Counted from the first letter of the stretch, positions 1-8,993 are shown. The stretch: DNA of 23,350 nucleotides from CAWCTB01 sp963798275 (GCA_963798275.1 CAWCTB010000012.1:1-23350), one strand, 5' to 3'. Notes: generated from the sequence alone by a model not told the origin. Numbers and translations are program-made.

Positions 1-348
1 CGGGGAAGAGGAAGCGAATTGCCGCAGTGCAGAGCCCATGATCCCTCGGTACCGAGTTTCGCCCATCAGTCAGAGCATGTCTACTATCGTTCCTCGATGC
101 AATCGGCGTTCCAGGCACTACCCAACGTAAGTTATTGAATACATGATAGGTAAATTGTCGCCTGAGCAGCTTAGAACCGCGGTTCAGTGCGATATGGCGC
201 GCCGCAATGCGAGAAAAGACCCGATGCGCGCGGCCAATACCGGCGGTTTCATACCCTTACAGGCCAGAGCTGGAAATGGGGTAATCATCGACCGTCCGTC
301 GGACAACGGAAAAGGCTGACAGCCCGGCCCAACTGTCATAATCCTTAG
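1..348. other. Leading intergenic stretch, no convincing gene
   Basis: No recognisable gene was found on either strand. The longest clean plus-strand reading frame is a 58-codon ORF at 143-319; it has no Shine-Dalgarno sequence, uses many codons ending in A or T (unlike the GC-rich neighbours) and resembles no family I know. The stretch may hold the promoter of lpxB, but I see no clear -35/-10 pair. Because frameshifts are dense just downstream, the damaged end of an upstream gene could also be hidden here. Confidence 0.4.
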
Positions 349-1515
349 GTGCGAATCCTCATCTCCGCGGGCGAAGCTTCGGGCGAGGTCTATGGCGCGA
401 AGCTGATCGAAGCGCTGCGCGCAGGAAGTGCGCGAGCGCGGCGCCGCCCGGAGCCGGAGTTCTTCGGCGTGGGTGGCGAGCAGATGCGCGCAGGCCGGAT
501 GCGATCTGGTGGTCGACGCTCACGAGATCGCGGTGGTGGGACTGGCCGAGGTCGTCGAACACCTGCCGCGCATCTACCGGCGGTTTCGCGAAGTGGTGGC
601 CGAGGCGGAACGCCGCCGGCCCGATCGTCGCCGTGCTGATCGACTTCCCCGACTTCAATTTTCGCCTGGCGCGCGAGCTGCACAAGCGCGGCATTCCGGT
701 GATCTATTACGTCAGCCCGCAGCTGTGGGCGTGGCGACAGTCGCGCATCGAACTGGTCCGCAAGTACGTCCGCAAGATGCTGGTGATTTTCCCGTTCGAG
801 GAGAAGTTCTATCGCGAGCACGGCATCGACGCGGAGTTTGTCGGGCATCCGCTGGCCGATGTGCCGGCGCCGGCGCTGACGCGCGAGGAGTTTGCCGCCG
901 AGTACGGCCTCGATCCGCAGCGCCAGTGGATTGCGCTGCTGCCGGGAAGCCGTCGGGGCGAGGTGTCGCGCATCTTCCCGACGCTGCTAAAAGCAGCGCA
1001 ACTTCTAGGCCCGGATTACGTTTATATAGTGCCGGTAGCTTCAACGCTCGAGTCCGCTGGATGACGTCTTTCTTGCGCGGCTACACCGGTCCGCCGATCG
1101 ATGTTTACCCACGATGCGCGGGCCACGTTGCCTCACGCGCGCGTGGCGGCGGTGGCCAGCGGAACGTCAACGCTGGAGGCGGCGCTGATCGGCACGCCGT
1201 TCGCGATGGTGTACCAGGTGGCTCCGCTTACCTGGACCTTCGGCCGCCGTCTAGTAAAGGTGGACCGGTTCGCCATGGTGAACCTGATTGCCGAGCGCGA
1301 TGTGGTTCGCCGAGCTGGTGCAGGACGAGCTTCACGGCCGAGCGGGTGGGCGCCGAGTTGCAGGCAGCTTTTGCCGGACGGCAGCGCCGCGACAGCGATG
1401 ATCGCAGGGCTTTCGACGAGGTGCGGCACCGCTTGCGGCCAGCGGATCTGACAGACGAGCGCCAGCGAGCGCGCGGCGCAAGCCGTTCTGGCCGTATTGG
1501 AACAGACGCGCGTGA
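349..1515 (+). CDS. lpxB: Lipid-A-disaccharide synthase LpxB (multiply frameshifted)
   Basis: LpxB (GT19) joins UDP-2,3-diacylglucosamine to lipid X to form the lipid A disaccharide at the inner face of the cytoplasmic membrane, so the organism is expected to make lipopolysaccharide. Family motifs appear in order but in changing frames: the N-terminal ISAGEASGEVYGAKLIEAL (from 349), DLVVDAHEIAVVGLAEVVEH (about 503-562), LIDFPDFNF (636-662), IYYVSPQLWAWR (from about 703), LPGSRRGEV (about 940-966) and VASGTSTLEAALIGTPFAMV (about 1156-1215), followed by RRLVKVDRFAMVNLIAERDV. Frame changes fall near 420-490, 615, 1060, 1095, 1310 and 1500. The start is GTG 349 because the conserved N-terminus begins there. 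The end is approximate: about 1510 gives the usual ~385 residues, and a TGA lies at 1513-1515. Identity is certain; whether the lesions are real or sequencing errors is not, though errors are favoured. Confidence 0.85.
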
Positions 1516-1589
1516 GTCCCGGGAACGCATCTTTCCATGTAGATTTTTCATCATTTATAGTGACCAGAAGGGCAGGAGTTCTCTCCATA

Positions 1590-3665
1590 ATGCACATCGC
1601 AGCGCGATCCGTCAGGCGCGTGATTCTCGTCATCCTATCTGGCAGCCCTGGTTCCGGCCTCGTACGCGGCTGACCGCGCAACGCATTCAGGTCGACAATT
1701 ACGTCATTCAGGCGGTCGTCACTCCGCAGACCCATCAGACTCAAGGCGATCGCGCGGGTGAAGTTCACCGCGCTCGACGACATCAGCATCGCGACCTTCA
1801 CGCTGCACAACGGACTGAAGCCCACGCGCGTGCTCGATGCCGACCGGCCAGACGCTTTCGGCGGAGCGCGTCAGCCAGGATTCGACCGTCCGCATCTCGC
1901 TGCCCGGCACCCTCAGCAAAGGCAGCAGCTCCACCCTGACGTTCGAATACGAGGGCACGGTGCAGTCGGCCGACGACAGCCCGGTGCCGGGATTGAAGCT
2001 GGCCTACATCGGCGATCCGATCACCTATCTGCTGTATGCCGGCGGATGGTTTCCCATGGTCGGCTACGGCACCAACCGCTTCACGTCGACCATCAGCATC
2101 AGCGTTCCGGCGGGATATACCGTGATTGGCAGCGGCAAGGAAACCACGGGCGAGTTCCCGCGCTTCGCCATGGAAGCCGCGCCGGCTCGCATGCCGGCAA
2201 GAAGGGCGCCGCGGCGCGCGCGACGGCCGGCAAGCTGGCCATCCCGCCGGCAACACGACCTATACCTTCACCTACGACAAGCCGAGCTTTCCGGGAACCA
2301 TTCTGATCGGCAAGTACGAGCAGACCAAGAGCAGCGAAGGCGGACTCGACATCACGGTTTACACCTCGCGCAGAACAAGCCGTAGCGCAGGCGTATGCCG
2401 ACACCGCCTCCAAAGCATTCTTCTTCTTCACCTCGCATCTTCGGCCCGGCCTACAGCAGCAAGCTGAACGTGGTTGAGTTGCCCAACGACACGGTGCCTT
2501 CGGCCTGGGCGCCGGAAATCGCGGCGATCGCCGTCGCGGGCCTTCAGCCAGAAGGTGAACTACCGCCTGCTGGCCAACACCATCGCGCATCAGTGGTGGG
2601 GAACGATGGTCAGCCCGGCGACCCGGAACGACTGGTGGATCAACGACGGCTTCGCGCGCTACTCGGAGGCGCTGTACGTGGAGCACGTCGCCGGGCAGGC
2701 GGGCTTCGAGGAAGTCACCAAGGACATGGCGGTCGGAGCGCTGGCCTACAATCGCGTTCCGCTGTCGCAGGTGGGCAAGCTGGACATGTTCTCGCCGGAG
2801 TTTCAGTCGCTGGTGACCGACAAGGGCGCCAGCGTGCTGAACATGCTGCGCTGGGTCATCGGCGACCAGGCGTTCGACAAGACCATGCGCGACTTTCTGG
2901 CGCAATACTCGGGCAAGCCGGCAACGGTGGACGATTTGCGCAAAGTCGCCGAGACAGGACTCGGGCCAGCAGCTCACGTGGTTCTTTACCCAGTGGCTCG
3001 ATTCCACCGGCGCGCCGGAGTTCAAGACCAAGTACACCATCTACCGCACGCAGAAGGGCTTCCGCGTGGTCGGCGAAATCCAGCAGGACCTCGACCTGTT
3101 CCGCATGCCGGTGGAGTTGAAGATCGATACCGACGGCAAGACCGAAACCAAGCGCATCGAGGTTTCGGGCACGGACTCGGCCTTTGCGGTGGAGACCTTC
3201 GGCAAGCCGCGCAAGATTACGGTCGATCCCAACAACCGCGTGCTGAAGAACTCGCCCGAGTATGCAGGTGCGGACCTCGATCGTGCGCGGCCAGCAGGAC
3301 GTCGAGCAGGGCGACCTGACCGAGGCGCTCAAGGAATTCCAGAAGGCGCTGGACATCAACAAGAACAGCTCGCTGGCGCACTATCGCATCGCCGAGGTGT
3401 TCTTCCTGCAGCACAACTACCAGTCGGCGGCGAACGCCTATCGCGAAGCGCTGAACGGCGATGGCGAACCGCGCTGGACCGAGGTCTGGAGCCACATCCA
3501 GTTGGGCAAGATCTTCGACCTCACCGGACAGCGCGAGCGCGCCAGCAACGAGTATCGCCAGGCGCTGCAGACCAACGACAACACGCGGGCGCGCTGGACG
3601 AAGCGCGCAAGTACCTGCAGGCTCCGTATCAGCCGCAAAGCAGAATGGCATGTAGGGGCCGCTGA
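1590..3665 (+). CDS. Secreted M1-peptidase-like protein with C-terminal TPRs, degenerate zinc site (frameshifted)
   Basis: ATG 1590 is preceded by an AGGAG-type ribosome site (1574-1578). Joining frames gives a signal peptide (MHIAARSVRRVILVIL, then LAALVPASYAADRA) followed by a beta-rich domain (about 1690-2380), the gluzincin-like domain (about 2440-2960) and a C-terminal domain with TPR-like repeats (about 3290-3600, e.g. DLTEALKEFQKALDINKNSS and HYRIAEVFFLQHNYQSAANA). The fold match is M1 aminopeptidase: AHQWWG is followed by WWINDGFARYSEA. However, the position of HExxH reads NTIAH (2576-2590), the downstream Glu is Asp (2645-2647) at the conserved 18-residue spacing, and I see no GxMEN motif upstream. 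It is therefore probably a non-catalytic or altered member, perhaps a periplasmic binding or scaffold protein. Frameshifts lie near 1640-1690, 1740, 1830, 2200, 2390, 2540, 2960, 3270 and 3590. The exact C-terminus (about 3655-3665) is uncertain. Confidence 0.75.
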
Positions 3666-3760
3666 AAAAACAACCTTCGCGGTGTTTTGAAGGGGCGCAC
3701 CTTCAGGGGCGCCGTAAACGTCCTTTATTTTTGTCCCTTCCGAGTGGGCATCAGCCCACG
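3661..3760. repeat. Palindromic repeat cluster, copy 1 (REP-like)
   Basis: GCTGAAAAAA (3661-3670) is followed by a small hairpin around CCTTCGCGG, then TTTGAAGGGG (3686-3695). An imperfect palindrome follows, GGCGCACCT / AGGGGCGCC (3694-3713, loop TC, one mismatch), and then a perfect stem GTGGGC / GCCCAC (3744-3759, loop ATCA). The order GCTG-A-run, hairpin, TTTGAAGGGG-GC recurs at 13261-13302. It directly abuts the end of the upstream M1-like gene, as REP-like elements often do. Confidence 0.6.
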
Positions 3761-3829
3761 AGACTTGCTCTTTCGAGATTCTCAGCAGTCCGACGTAGGC
3801 GGTCACCAGCGCTTAGCGGGTCAGTTTCA

Positions 3830-3853
3830 GGCCGCTCAACTGGGCGGCCTTTT
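3830..3853 (+). terminator. Possible rho-independent terminator
   Basis: GGCCGC (3830-3835) and GCGGCC (3844-3849) form a six-pair GC stem with an eight-base loop, followed by TTTT (3850-3853). It lies about 165 bases after the plus-strand M1-like gene and overlaps the last codons of the convergent minus-strand methyltransferase gene. The short stem makes this a moderate call. Confidence 0.4.
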
Positions 3854-4978
3854 CCTTTGCCACTCGCGGGACAGCAGCAGCACCTGGAAGGTTTCACCCA
3901 TGGCTTCGGGGCTGATGAGGTGCTTGAGTTGCAGCGCGACCTTGGCGCGCTCCTGCGGGAGCTTGCAATCCTGAAACGCGTCGGCAAATTGGGTTTCTTC
4001 GCCGATGCCGAGCAGGAATTGCGATTGCGTGAGCAGCGCAAGTCGGCTCAAGCCCATGATCGCGCGCGCGAAGCGCAGGGCGGTGAAGTTCACGTGCGCG
4101 GTGATGTCCTGCTCGCCGGGAGCTTCGTACGGCGATGGACTCGCCTGATGTCGCCGGTAGGTCATCAGGGTGTCGCGGTGGCGTCCGGCAAGCTGCTCCT
4201 CGCGGGTGTAGCCGTAGTCGATCAAGACGGCGAAGCCTCGCCGCGCTCGAACACTGCTGCGATGCGATCCATCCATGCAAGCCACGCGAGCGAGACCTCG
4301 ACGCGCTCGCCCGCTTCGGGATGGACGCTGTAGCGATCGAGGAAGTCGAGTTCCTGCGGGCTCGGCGGCACAAACTGCTCCACGAAGCTGCCCATCGTGC
4401 TCAGCTACCCGCACCGCGCCGCGATGATCGACGATCTCGACCGGCAACGCGTCGAAGAACTCGTTGGCGAAGAGGATGAGGTTGTCGCGTTCGCACCTGC
4501 GACGGCGGCTTCCAGCGATTCGAAGATTTCCGTGCGGCCTTGCCGCCAGATGTGTCTGACAGCCGCTCCTGTAAACGGCGCGCAAAGCTCGACGATTGCT
4601 CGACCAGTCGGTAGCGCAGGGCGCGCGCGAAATCGGGGAACTGCTTCGCCGACCAGTCGAGCACGTCGGCGGCGAACAATCCGCGGCCGGGACCGAGTTC
4701 GATCACATCGATGCGCTCGGGAGAATCGAGCACGCGCCACATCTCTTCGAACTGGCGCGCCAGAAGCCGCCCAAACACGGCGTGCACATCGCTCGAGGTG
4801 TAGAAGTCTCCGGCCTTGCCGAACTGCTCGGGGCGCGCGAGTAGTAGCCGAGTTCAGGGTGATAGAGGCACAGCTCCATGTAGCGGGAAAACGGCATCGG
4901 CCCGTCGCGGCGAATTTCGTCCACAATTAGCTGGCGCAGGCCAGCACCGCTTTTGTGCTCGGCGGGAGGAAGGCTCAC
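3836..4978 (-). CDS. MidA-family (DUF185) SAM-dependent methyltransferase (frameshifted)
   Basis: This is a class I SAM-dependent methyltransferase related to MidA/NDUFAF7; the eukaryotic member methylates an arginine of a complex I subunit, while bacterial substrates are mostly unknown. The N-terminus PMPFSRYMELCLYHPELGYY is the family's typical opening. The SAM-binding loop VIELGPGRG lies at about 4680-4706, and later segments NLILFANEFFDALPVE, FAVLIDYGYTREEQLAGRH, DITAHVNFTALRFA and PEAMGETFQVLL all match the family order. The frame changes near 4820, 4550, 4400 and 4250, so the gene reads through only when frames are joined (about 380 residues, normal length). The GTG start (4978) overlaps the upstream stop by four bases (GTGA), which implies translational coupling. 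It is the last gene of a minus-strand run of four. The frameshifts probably reflect sequence quality. Confidence 0.8.
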
Positions 4979-5280
4979 AGCTTGCCCTCACGCTCCATCT
5001 GCTGATGTTCCTTGCGGTGCTGCGGGGTGCGGATGAACATTTCGACCAGGTAGTCGTGCAGGCAGTCGAAGAGTTGGCGCTGGAAGGCCCACTCGAATTG
5101 TGGGTCGTCGAGATCGCGAGGATGCAGCTCGAAGTAGTAGGTATGGACCGGCGGATCGGTGAAACGCGGGCTGATGATGACTTCGACGGACTCGTCCTTG
5201 GCACGCGCATCGAACTCCACCAGTGGGTGCTCGTAGAGGCGAAGTTGTTGTTGCACGCGCGCCAGGCGGTCAGTCGTCAC
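4975..5280 (-). CDS. Hypothetical protein, ~101 aa
   Basis: This is an intact 101-residue soluble protein with no signal peptide or membrane segment. It is rich in aromatic and charged residues, e.g. VHTYYFELHPRDLDDPQFEW, and ends in a strongly charged tail (QHRKEHQQMEREGKL). I do not recognise its family. GTG 5280 is the only start giving the full frame. It begins 27 bases after the stop of the upstream permease gene and its stop overlaps the start of the methyltransferase gene, so it sits inside the same minus-strand operon. The coupling to the methyltransferase suggests a related role, for example as substrate or partner, but nothing in the sequence proves this. Confidence 0.7.
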   Translation of the reverse strand: MTTDRLARVQQQLRLYEHPLVEFDARAKDESVEVIISPRFTDPPVHTYYFELHPRDLDDPQFEWAFQRQLFDCLHDYLVEMFIRTPQHRKEHQQMEREGKL

Positions 5281-5307
5281 CGCCCGATTGTAGCCGAGGA
5301 AGAGGGT

Positions 5308-6550
5308 CTACTCGTAGCGCAGCGCCTCGATCGGATCGAGCCGCGAGGCCTTGATGGCCGGCAGCATTCCGCTGATCAGCCCAACCAGGCCAAGGATGAT
5401 CGTGGCCACAACCACGATGGTCGGATCGATGATCAGCCGGATGTCGGCGGCCTCCGCGTTCTTGGCGACCGCGCTGTAGAACGTGATCCGGCCGACCGAG
5501 AAGGAGATGAGGTAGGCCATCGCGATTCCGGCAATGCCGCCAATCACGGTAATGGTCAGCGCTTCGGCCAGGAACTGGAACAGGATGTCGCGGCGCCGTG
5601 CCGCCCAGCGCCTTTTCCACGCCGATCTCGCGGGTGCGCTGGGTCACCGACACCAGCATGATGTTCATCAGGCCGACTCCGCCGATGCCCAGCGTGAGCG
5701 TGCCGATGAAGCCCAGCAGGATCTTCAGTCCCATGGTGATGATCTGGAACTGGTGCAACTGCTTCATCATGTTGAAGACGTATACCGCCCGATTGTCATC
5801 GGGCTTGAACTGGTACTGGTCGGCCAACACCTGCCGCACCTGCCGCTCCACCTGCTCGAACTGGTCGCCTTCGTAGTCCAGCCAGATGCCATCGAGATAA
5901 TGGGTATTCTTCAGGTCGCCCATGGTGGTGAACGGCACATAGATCATCTTGTTGATGCTGTCGTCGCTTTCCTGCATGCGCGGCTGCATGACGCCAATCA
6001 CCTTGAAGCTGATGCCGTCGACCCGGACGTACTGGCCCAGCGCCGTAGTCCCGGAGAAGAGTTTGGTCTTCGCCTCCGACCCGATGACCGCGACCCGCCC
6101 GCGCGCTGCCTCGTCCTGTACGTCGAAGAAGCGGCCTTCGTCGATCTTCATGGCCTGGATCTTGAACATGTTGGGATAGCAGCCTTCGATGGGCAGCGTG
6201 TAGGTGCGCACGTCCTGCTGCACCGTGGCCTGCTTGTCGGCCACCGGGGTGATGCGCCGCACCAGCGGAGCCGCGTTCACGATGCGATCGACGTCTTCCA
6301 TGGTGAACTTGATCTGTGTGCCGGCCTTCTGCCCGCCCGCCTGCTGCGAGGTGCGTCCGGGAAAGACGCCGATGATCCGCGTGCCCCAATTGGCAAAGAT
6401 GGCCTCGATGGCACGGCCGAAGCCCGCTCCGTAGGCCAGCAGCAGCACCACAGTGGCAATGCCCCACGCCATGCCCAGCATGGTCAGCGCGGTGCGGCGG
6501 CGGTTGTGCCGCATGGCCTCGTAGGCTTGCGAGAGCAGATCCTTGACCAT
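5308..6550 (-). CDS. ABC transporter permease, MacB/FtsX type (second of a tandem pair; one frameshift)
   Basis: This is a membrane permease of the MacB/LolCE/FtsX superfamily (about 414 residues). It has an N-terminal membrane segment around TALTMLGMAWGIATVVLLLA, then a long periplasmic MacB_PCD-type domain. Three C-terminal membrane segments follow, with the FtsX signature GLMNIMLVSVTQRTREIGVEKALGA just after the second begins. The end KASRLDPIEALRYE is the typical terminus. One frameshift lies near 5603 (an extra base in GGGCGGCACGG); the remaining 80 codons continue in the next frame to TAG at 5308-5310. There is no ATPase domain and no ATPase gene next to it. Its start is only two bases from the end of the upstream permease gene, so the two are surely cotranscribed and may form a heterodimer. 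The substrate is unknown; export of peptides, lipids or drugs is typical of relatives. Confidence 0.85.
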
Positions 6551-6552
6551 GG

Positions 6553-7798
6553 CTACTCCTGCCTCAGCGCTTCGACGGGCTGCAGCATGGCAGCCTTGCT
6601 TGCCGGATACAGACCGGCGACAATCCCGGCCAGCGCCAGGGTGCCGATCGCCACTACTGCCGACATTACCGACATGGTTGGGGGATCAAAGCCTTCCGGC
6701 GCCGGCAGGCCGCTCAACAGGTGCATGAACAGCGCCGCCCCGGCCATACCAATGCCACCACTCATCAGCGTCAGAAATGCGCCTTCCAGGAAGAACTGCA
6801 GCATGATGCTGCGATTGGTGGCGCCCAGCGCCTTGCGCAGGCCGATCTCGCGGGTGCGCTCGCTCACTGCCACCAGCATGATGTTGATGATGCCGATGGC
6901 GCCCAGGGCCAGCGTCACCAGGCCGACACCACCCAGGAACATGTCCATCACGTCGAAGATCTTGCCCACCATCTCCGCGTTCTTCACCGTGTCCCAGTCT
7001 TCGAACGCGTCCTTGTTGCTGGGATCGAAGCCGTGGTTGCGGGCCACAATCCGCCGCACCTCATCGCGCGCTATCGTGTGCTCTTCGCGCACCCGCGGAC
7101 GGTAGTTCAGGAAGGAAACTGCTTCTTCCTCCTCTTGCCCTTTCAGCGGAAAGTACTGGTGCATCGCGGAATAGGGCATGAAGACACGGTTGTTGGTCGT
7201 GTTGTTGTCCCCGTGCCCGATGCGCTGGGTCACGCCAATCACCTCGAAGCGCACCCCGTTCAGCAGGATGGTGGCACCCACTGCCGGCCGTCCCGGGAAG
7301 AGGTTCTTCAGCATCTCGTCGCCGATGACGGCAACGTTGCGCTTCTGGGCTTCGTCGGCTTCGTTCAGCCAGCGCCCCGCCGCCAGAGGCAGGTAGCGAA
7401 TGGTATTGAAGTTCGGTGGTACCCCGACCACCTGCCCGTTGGAGTTGCCAAATTCGCTGACTTCGCGGATGTCGTCCCGCATGAGCACCGGGTGCAACCG
7501 CCCTGACGTGGGGCGCTTCGTTTTGGATGTCGAGAAAGTCCTTATAAGTCAACCGGTAGGCATGACTGGAACTCATGTTTCCCGCCACCGCCGGAGCACG
7601 GCCGGGGAAGATAAACATGATGTCCTCACCCAGCGAGTTCAGCTCGCGGCGGTTGCCCGAACGAAAGCCCTCGCCCAAGCCCACCAGCAGCAGCAACGAT
7701 CCCACCCCCCAGGCGATGCCAAACATGGTCAGGAAGGAACGCAGCTTATGCGCCCACAGGGTGCGGAGCATCTGCCGCAGTGTCTCAAAGAAGAACAT
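6553..7798 (-). CDS. ABC transporter permease, MacB/FtsX type (first of a tandem pair; one frameshift)
   Basis: This is a second MacB/FtsX-type permease of about 414 residues, paralogous to its downstream neighbour. ATG 7798 opens MFFFETLRQMLRTLWAHKLR, followed by a membrane segment (FLTMFGIAWGVGSLLLLVGL), a periplasmic domain, and a C-terminal bundle with IGIINIMLVAVSERTREIGL and the end PASKAAMLQPVEALRQE. A frameshift near 7500 (CCC in place of CC within the VAPVLMRDD segment) splits it; conserved sequence resumes in the next frame. MacB proper carries its own ATPase domain; here it is absent, so an ATPase must be supplied from elsewhere. It is the first gene of the four-gene minus-strand operon and is divergent from the DUF2934 gene. 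Confidence 0.85.
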
Positions 7799-8103
7799 AG
7801 AAATGGGTACTATTCACCCATTGTGAAATACGTTGCACAACTACGGTTGGTTCCGCGAAATCGTGCGGCGTCCGACACCTCGTTGGACACCGCAAGTGCG
7901 CAAAAGATAGCGACTTAGTGGAATTTGCGGGATAGGTTGCACAATCATGTACCTGAGTTGCGGAAAATCGTGGACAGCGGCACGTTCAGCCCCCAAAACG
8001 CTCCCATTTTTGGTATATTTGACACAACACAGGCGGCGACCGCGAACCCTTCTGAGCGCCAACCGACTGTGAAATAGACTTAGGGTTAGGAGTGAACGAA
8101 GCG
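7799..8103. other. Divergent intergenic region with small repeats
   Basis: This region lies between the minus-strand permease operon and the plus-strand DUF2934 gene and should hold both promoters. An inverted repeat ATGGGT-N7-ACCCAT (7803-7821) sits directly upstream of the permease start. GTTGCACAA occurs twice in the same orientation (7832-7840 and 7936-7944). An AT-rich patch with TATATT and TTGACA is present near 8011-8024, but it has no well-spaced partner box, so I do not assign a promoter. Confidence 0.45.
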
Positions 8104-8373
8104 ATGCCGAAAGCAACACGGGCCAGCGATAGCGCAACTCCGAAAAAACGGAGCCGTAAGACCAAAGCCGATGACGGAGTTGGCACTGAAGTGGTGGAGC
8201 CGGTGAAGATGTCGCCCGCCAGCAAGGTTGAGGCTCTTCCCGAGCCGATTCTGGAAGAGAAGATCCGTCGCCGTGCCTACGAGCTCTATTTGCAACGTGG
8301 TGGACAAGGTGGTTCTCCGGAACAGGACTGGTTGCAGGCGGTCCAAGAGATTCGCAGCCAGCACGTCGCATAA
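8104..8373 (+). CDS. DUF2934 domain protein
   Basis: This is a small protein of about 89 residues. The N-terminal half is low-complexity and basic (PKKRSRKTKADD) and likely disordered. The C-terminal half carries the DUF2934 pattern, IRRRAYELYLQRGGQGGSPEQDWLQAVQEI cut here into the cores RRRAYELYLQRGGQ and EQDWLQAVQEI. DUF2934 proteins are common in Acidobacteria and proteobacteria and have no established function. ATG 8104 is preferred over in-frame GTG 8092 because AGGAG (8088-8092) is then spaced 11 bases from the start, whereas it overlaps the GTG. It is a single gene, divergent from the permease operon. Confidence 0.8.
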   Translation: MPKATRASDSATPKKRSRKTKADDGVGTEVVEPVKMSPASKVEALPEPILEEKIRRRAYELYLQRGGQGGSPEQDWLQAVQEIRSQHVA

Positions 8374-8636
8374 ACTCTTGAACCAACTTCCGCCGGGATG
8401 TACTATGGCGATCGTTGGTCGTCTGGGAGCGCACGCGTCAATCGGCGCTGCGCATCTCTGGGTTCAAACAGGTCTAATTTTTTGTGCGACGCAGGAGGGC
8501 AACCTCAGGGTTGTCTTCCTGAATCGAAATTCTGTCGGGTGTAACCACCTCCCGGCGTTTGTTTTTGTGCGGCTAGTGAATCGATTCTCTTTGGGTCCCG
8601 ATTCATCACTCTACCGATCTAGGAGCGTATTATCCT
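8374..8636. other. Intergenic gap containing a long hairpin
   Basis: No protein gene was found here. It holds a 13-pair hairpin (8492-8521, listed separately), a T-run (8478-8483) before it, and the ribosome site AGGAG (8621-8625) of the response regulator gene. It could be a 3' end, a long 5' leader or an RNA gene. Confidence 0.4.
8492..8521 (+). other. 13-bp RNA hairpin with UCAG loop, possible structured leader or small RNA
   Basis: CAGGAGGGCAACC (8492-8504) pairs fully with GGTTGTCTTCCTG (8509-8521) if two G-U wobbles are allowed on the plus-strand transcript; the loop is TCAG. No T-run follows, so it is not a standard intrinsic terminator. On the minus-strand transcript the two G-U pairs become A-C mismatches, which favours a plus-strand RNA. 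It lies 115 bases before the response regulator start. Function is unknown. Confidence 0.45.
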
Positions 8637-8993
8637 GTGCTCCAAATCTTGCTGATCGATGACAACCCTTTACAACTGGGGGTTCGCGAGACTGTTCTGC
8701 GCCACGCCGGCTTTCAGGTGTCCGTTGCCACGACGGCTGAGAGCGCACTGGCGACGCTGCGCACCCTTGGCAATCGCATCGGCCTGGTGATCACCGATCA
8801 CGTGATGCCGCAGGTTAGCGGATCAGAGTTCGTGCGCCTGCTGCGCGCCGAAAATGACTGGGTGCCCGTCATTGTCCTGAGTGGTATGCCGGAAGCAGCG
8901 CCCGAATATGAGGGATTGAACGTGGTCTTCCGCCAGAAGCCTTTGCCCCCTCTGGAGCTGATCGAGCTGGCCCGCAGCAGCCTCGACGGGTGA
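8637..8993 (+). CDS. Stand-alone response regulator receiver domain protein
   Basis: This is a CheY-like receiver domain of 118 residues with no output domain. The acidic pair is D8/D9 (LLIDDN), the phospho-acceptor is D54 (VITDHVMP), the switch Ser is S82 (VLSGMP) and the conserved Lys is K101 (RQKPLPP). All needed residues for phosphorylation are present. The GTG start 8637 is supported by AGGAG at 8621-8625 (11-base spacing) and by the family N-terminus MLQILLIDDN. No histidine kinase is adjacent, so it is an orphan; it probably acts by protein-protein contact or in a phosphorelay. A 263-base gap with a hairpin lies upstream. Confidence 0.88.
   Translation: MLQILLIDDNPLQLGVRETVLRHAGFQVSVATTAESALATLRTLGNRIGLVITDHVMPQVSGSEFVRLLRAENDWVPVIVLSGMPEAAPEYEGLNVVFRQKPLPPLELIELARSSLDG

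Noticed and set aside
143..319. 58-codon plus-strand ORF in the leading intergenic region
   Set aside because: No ribosome site, codon use unlike the GC-rich neighbours, and no recognisable family; chance ORF is more likely.
2099..3040. 313-codon minus-strand ORF across the M1-like gene
   Set aside because: Antisense shadow; the plus strand carries the M1 and TPR signatures.
5534..7105. Long plus-strand ORF opposite the permease genes
   Set aside because: It is the antisense shadow of two well-supported MacB/FtsX-type genes; its protein is rich in His/Asp/Gln from reverse-complement codons and has no family motifs.
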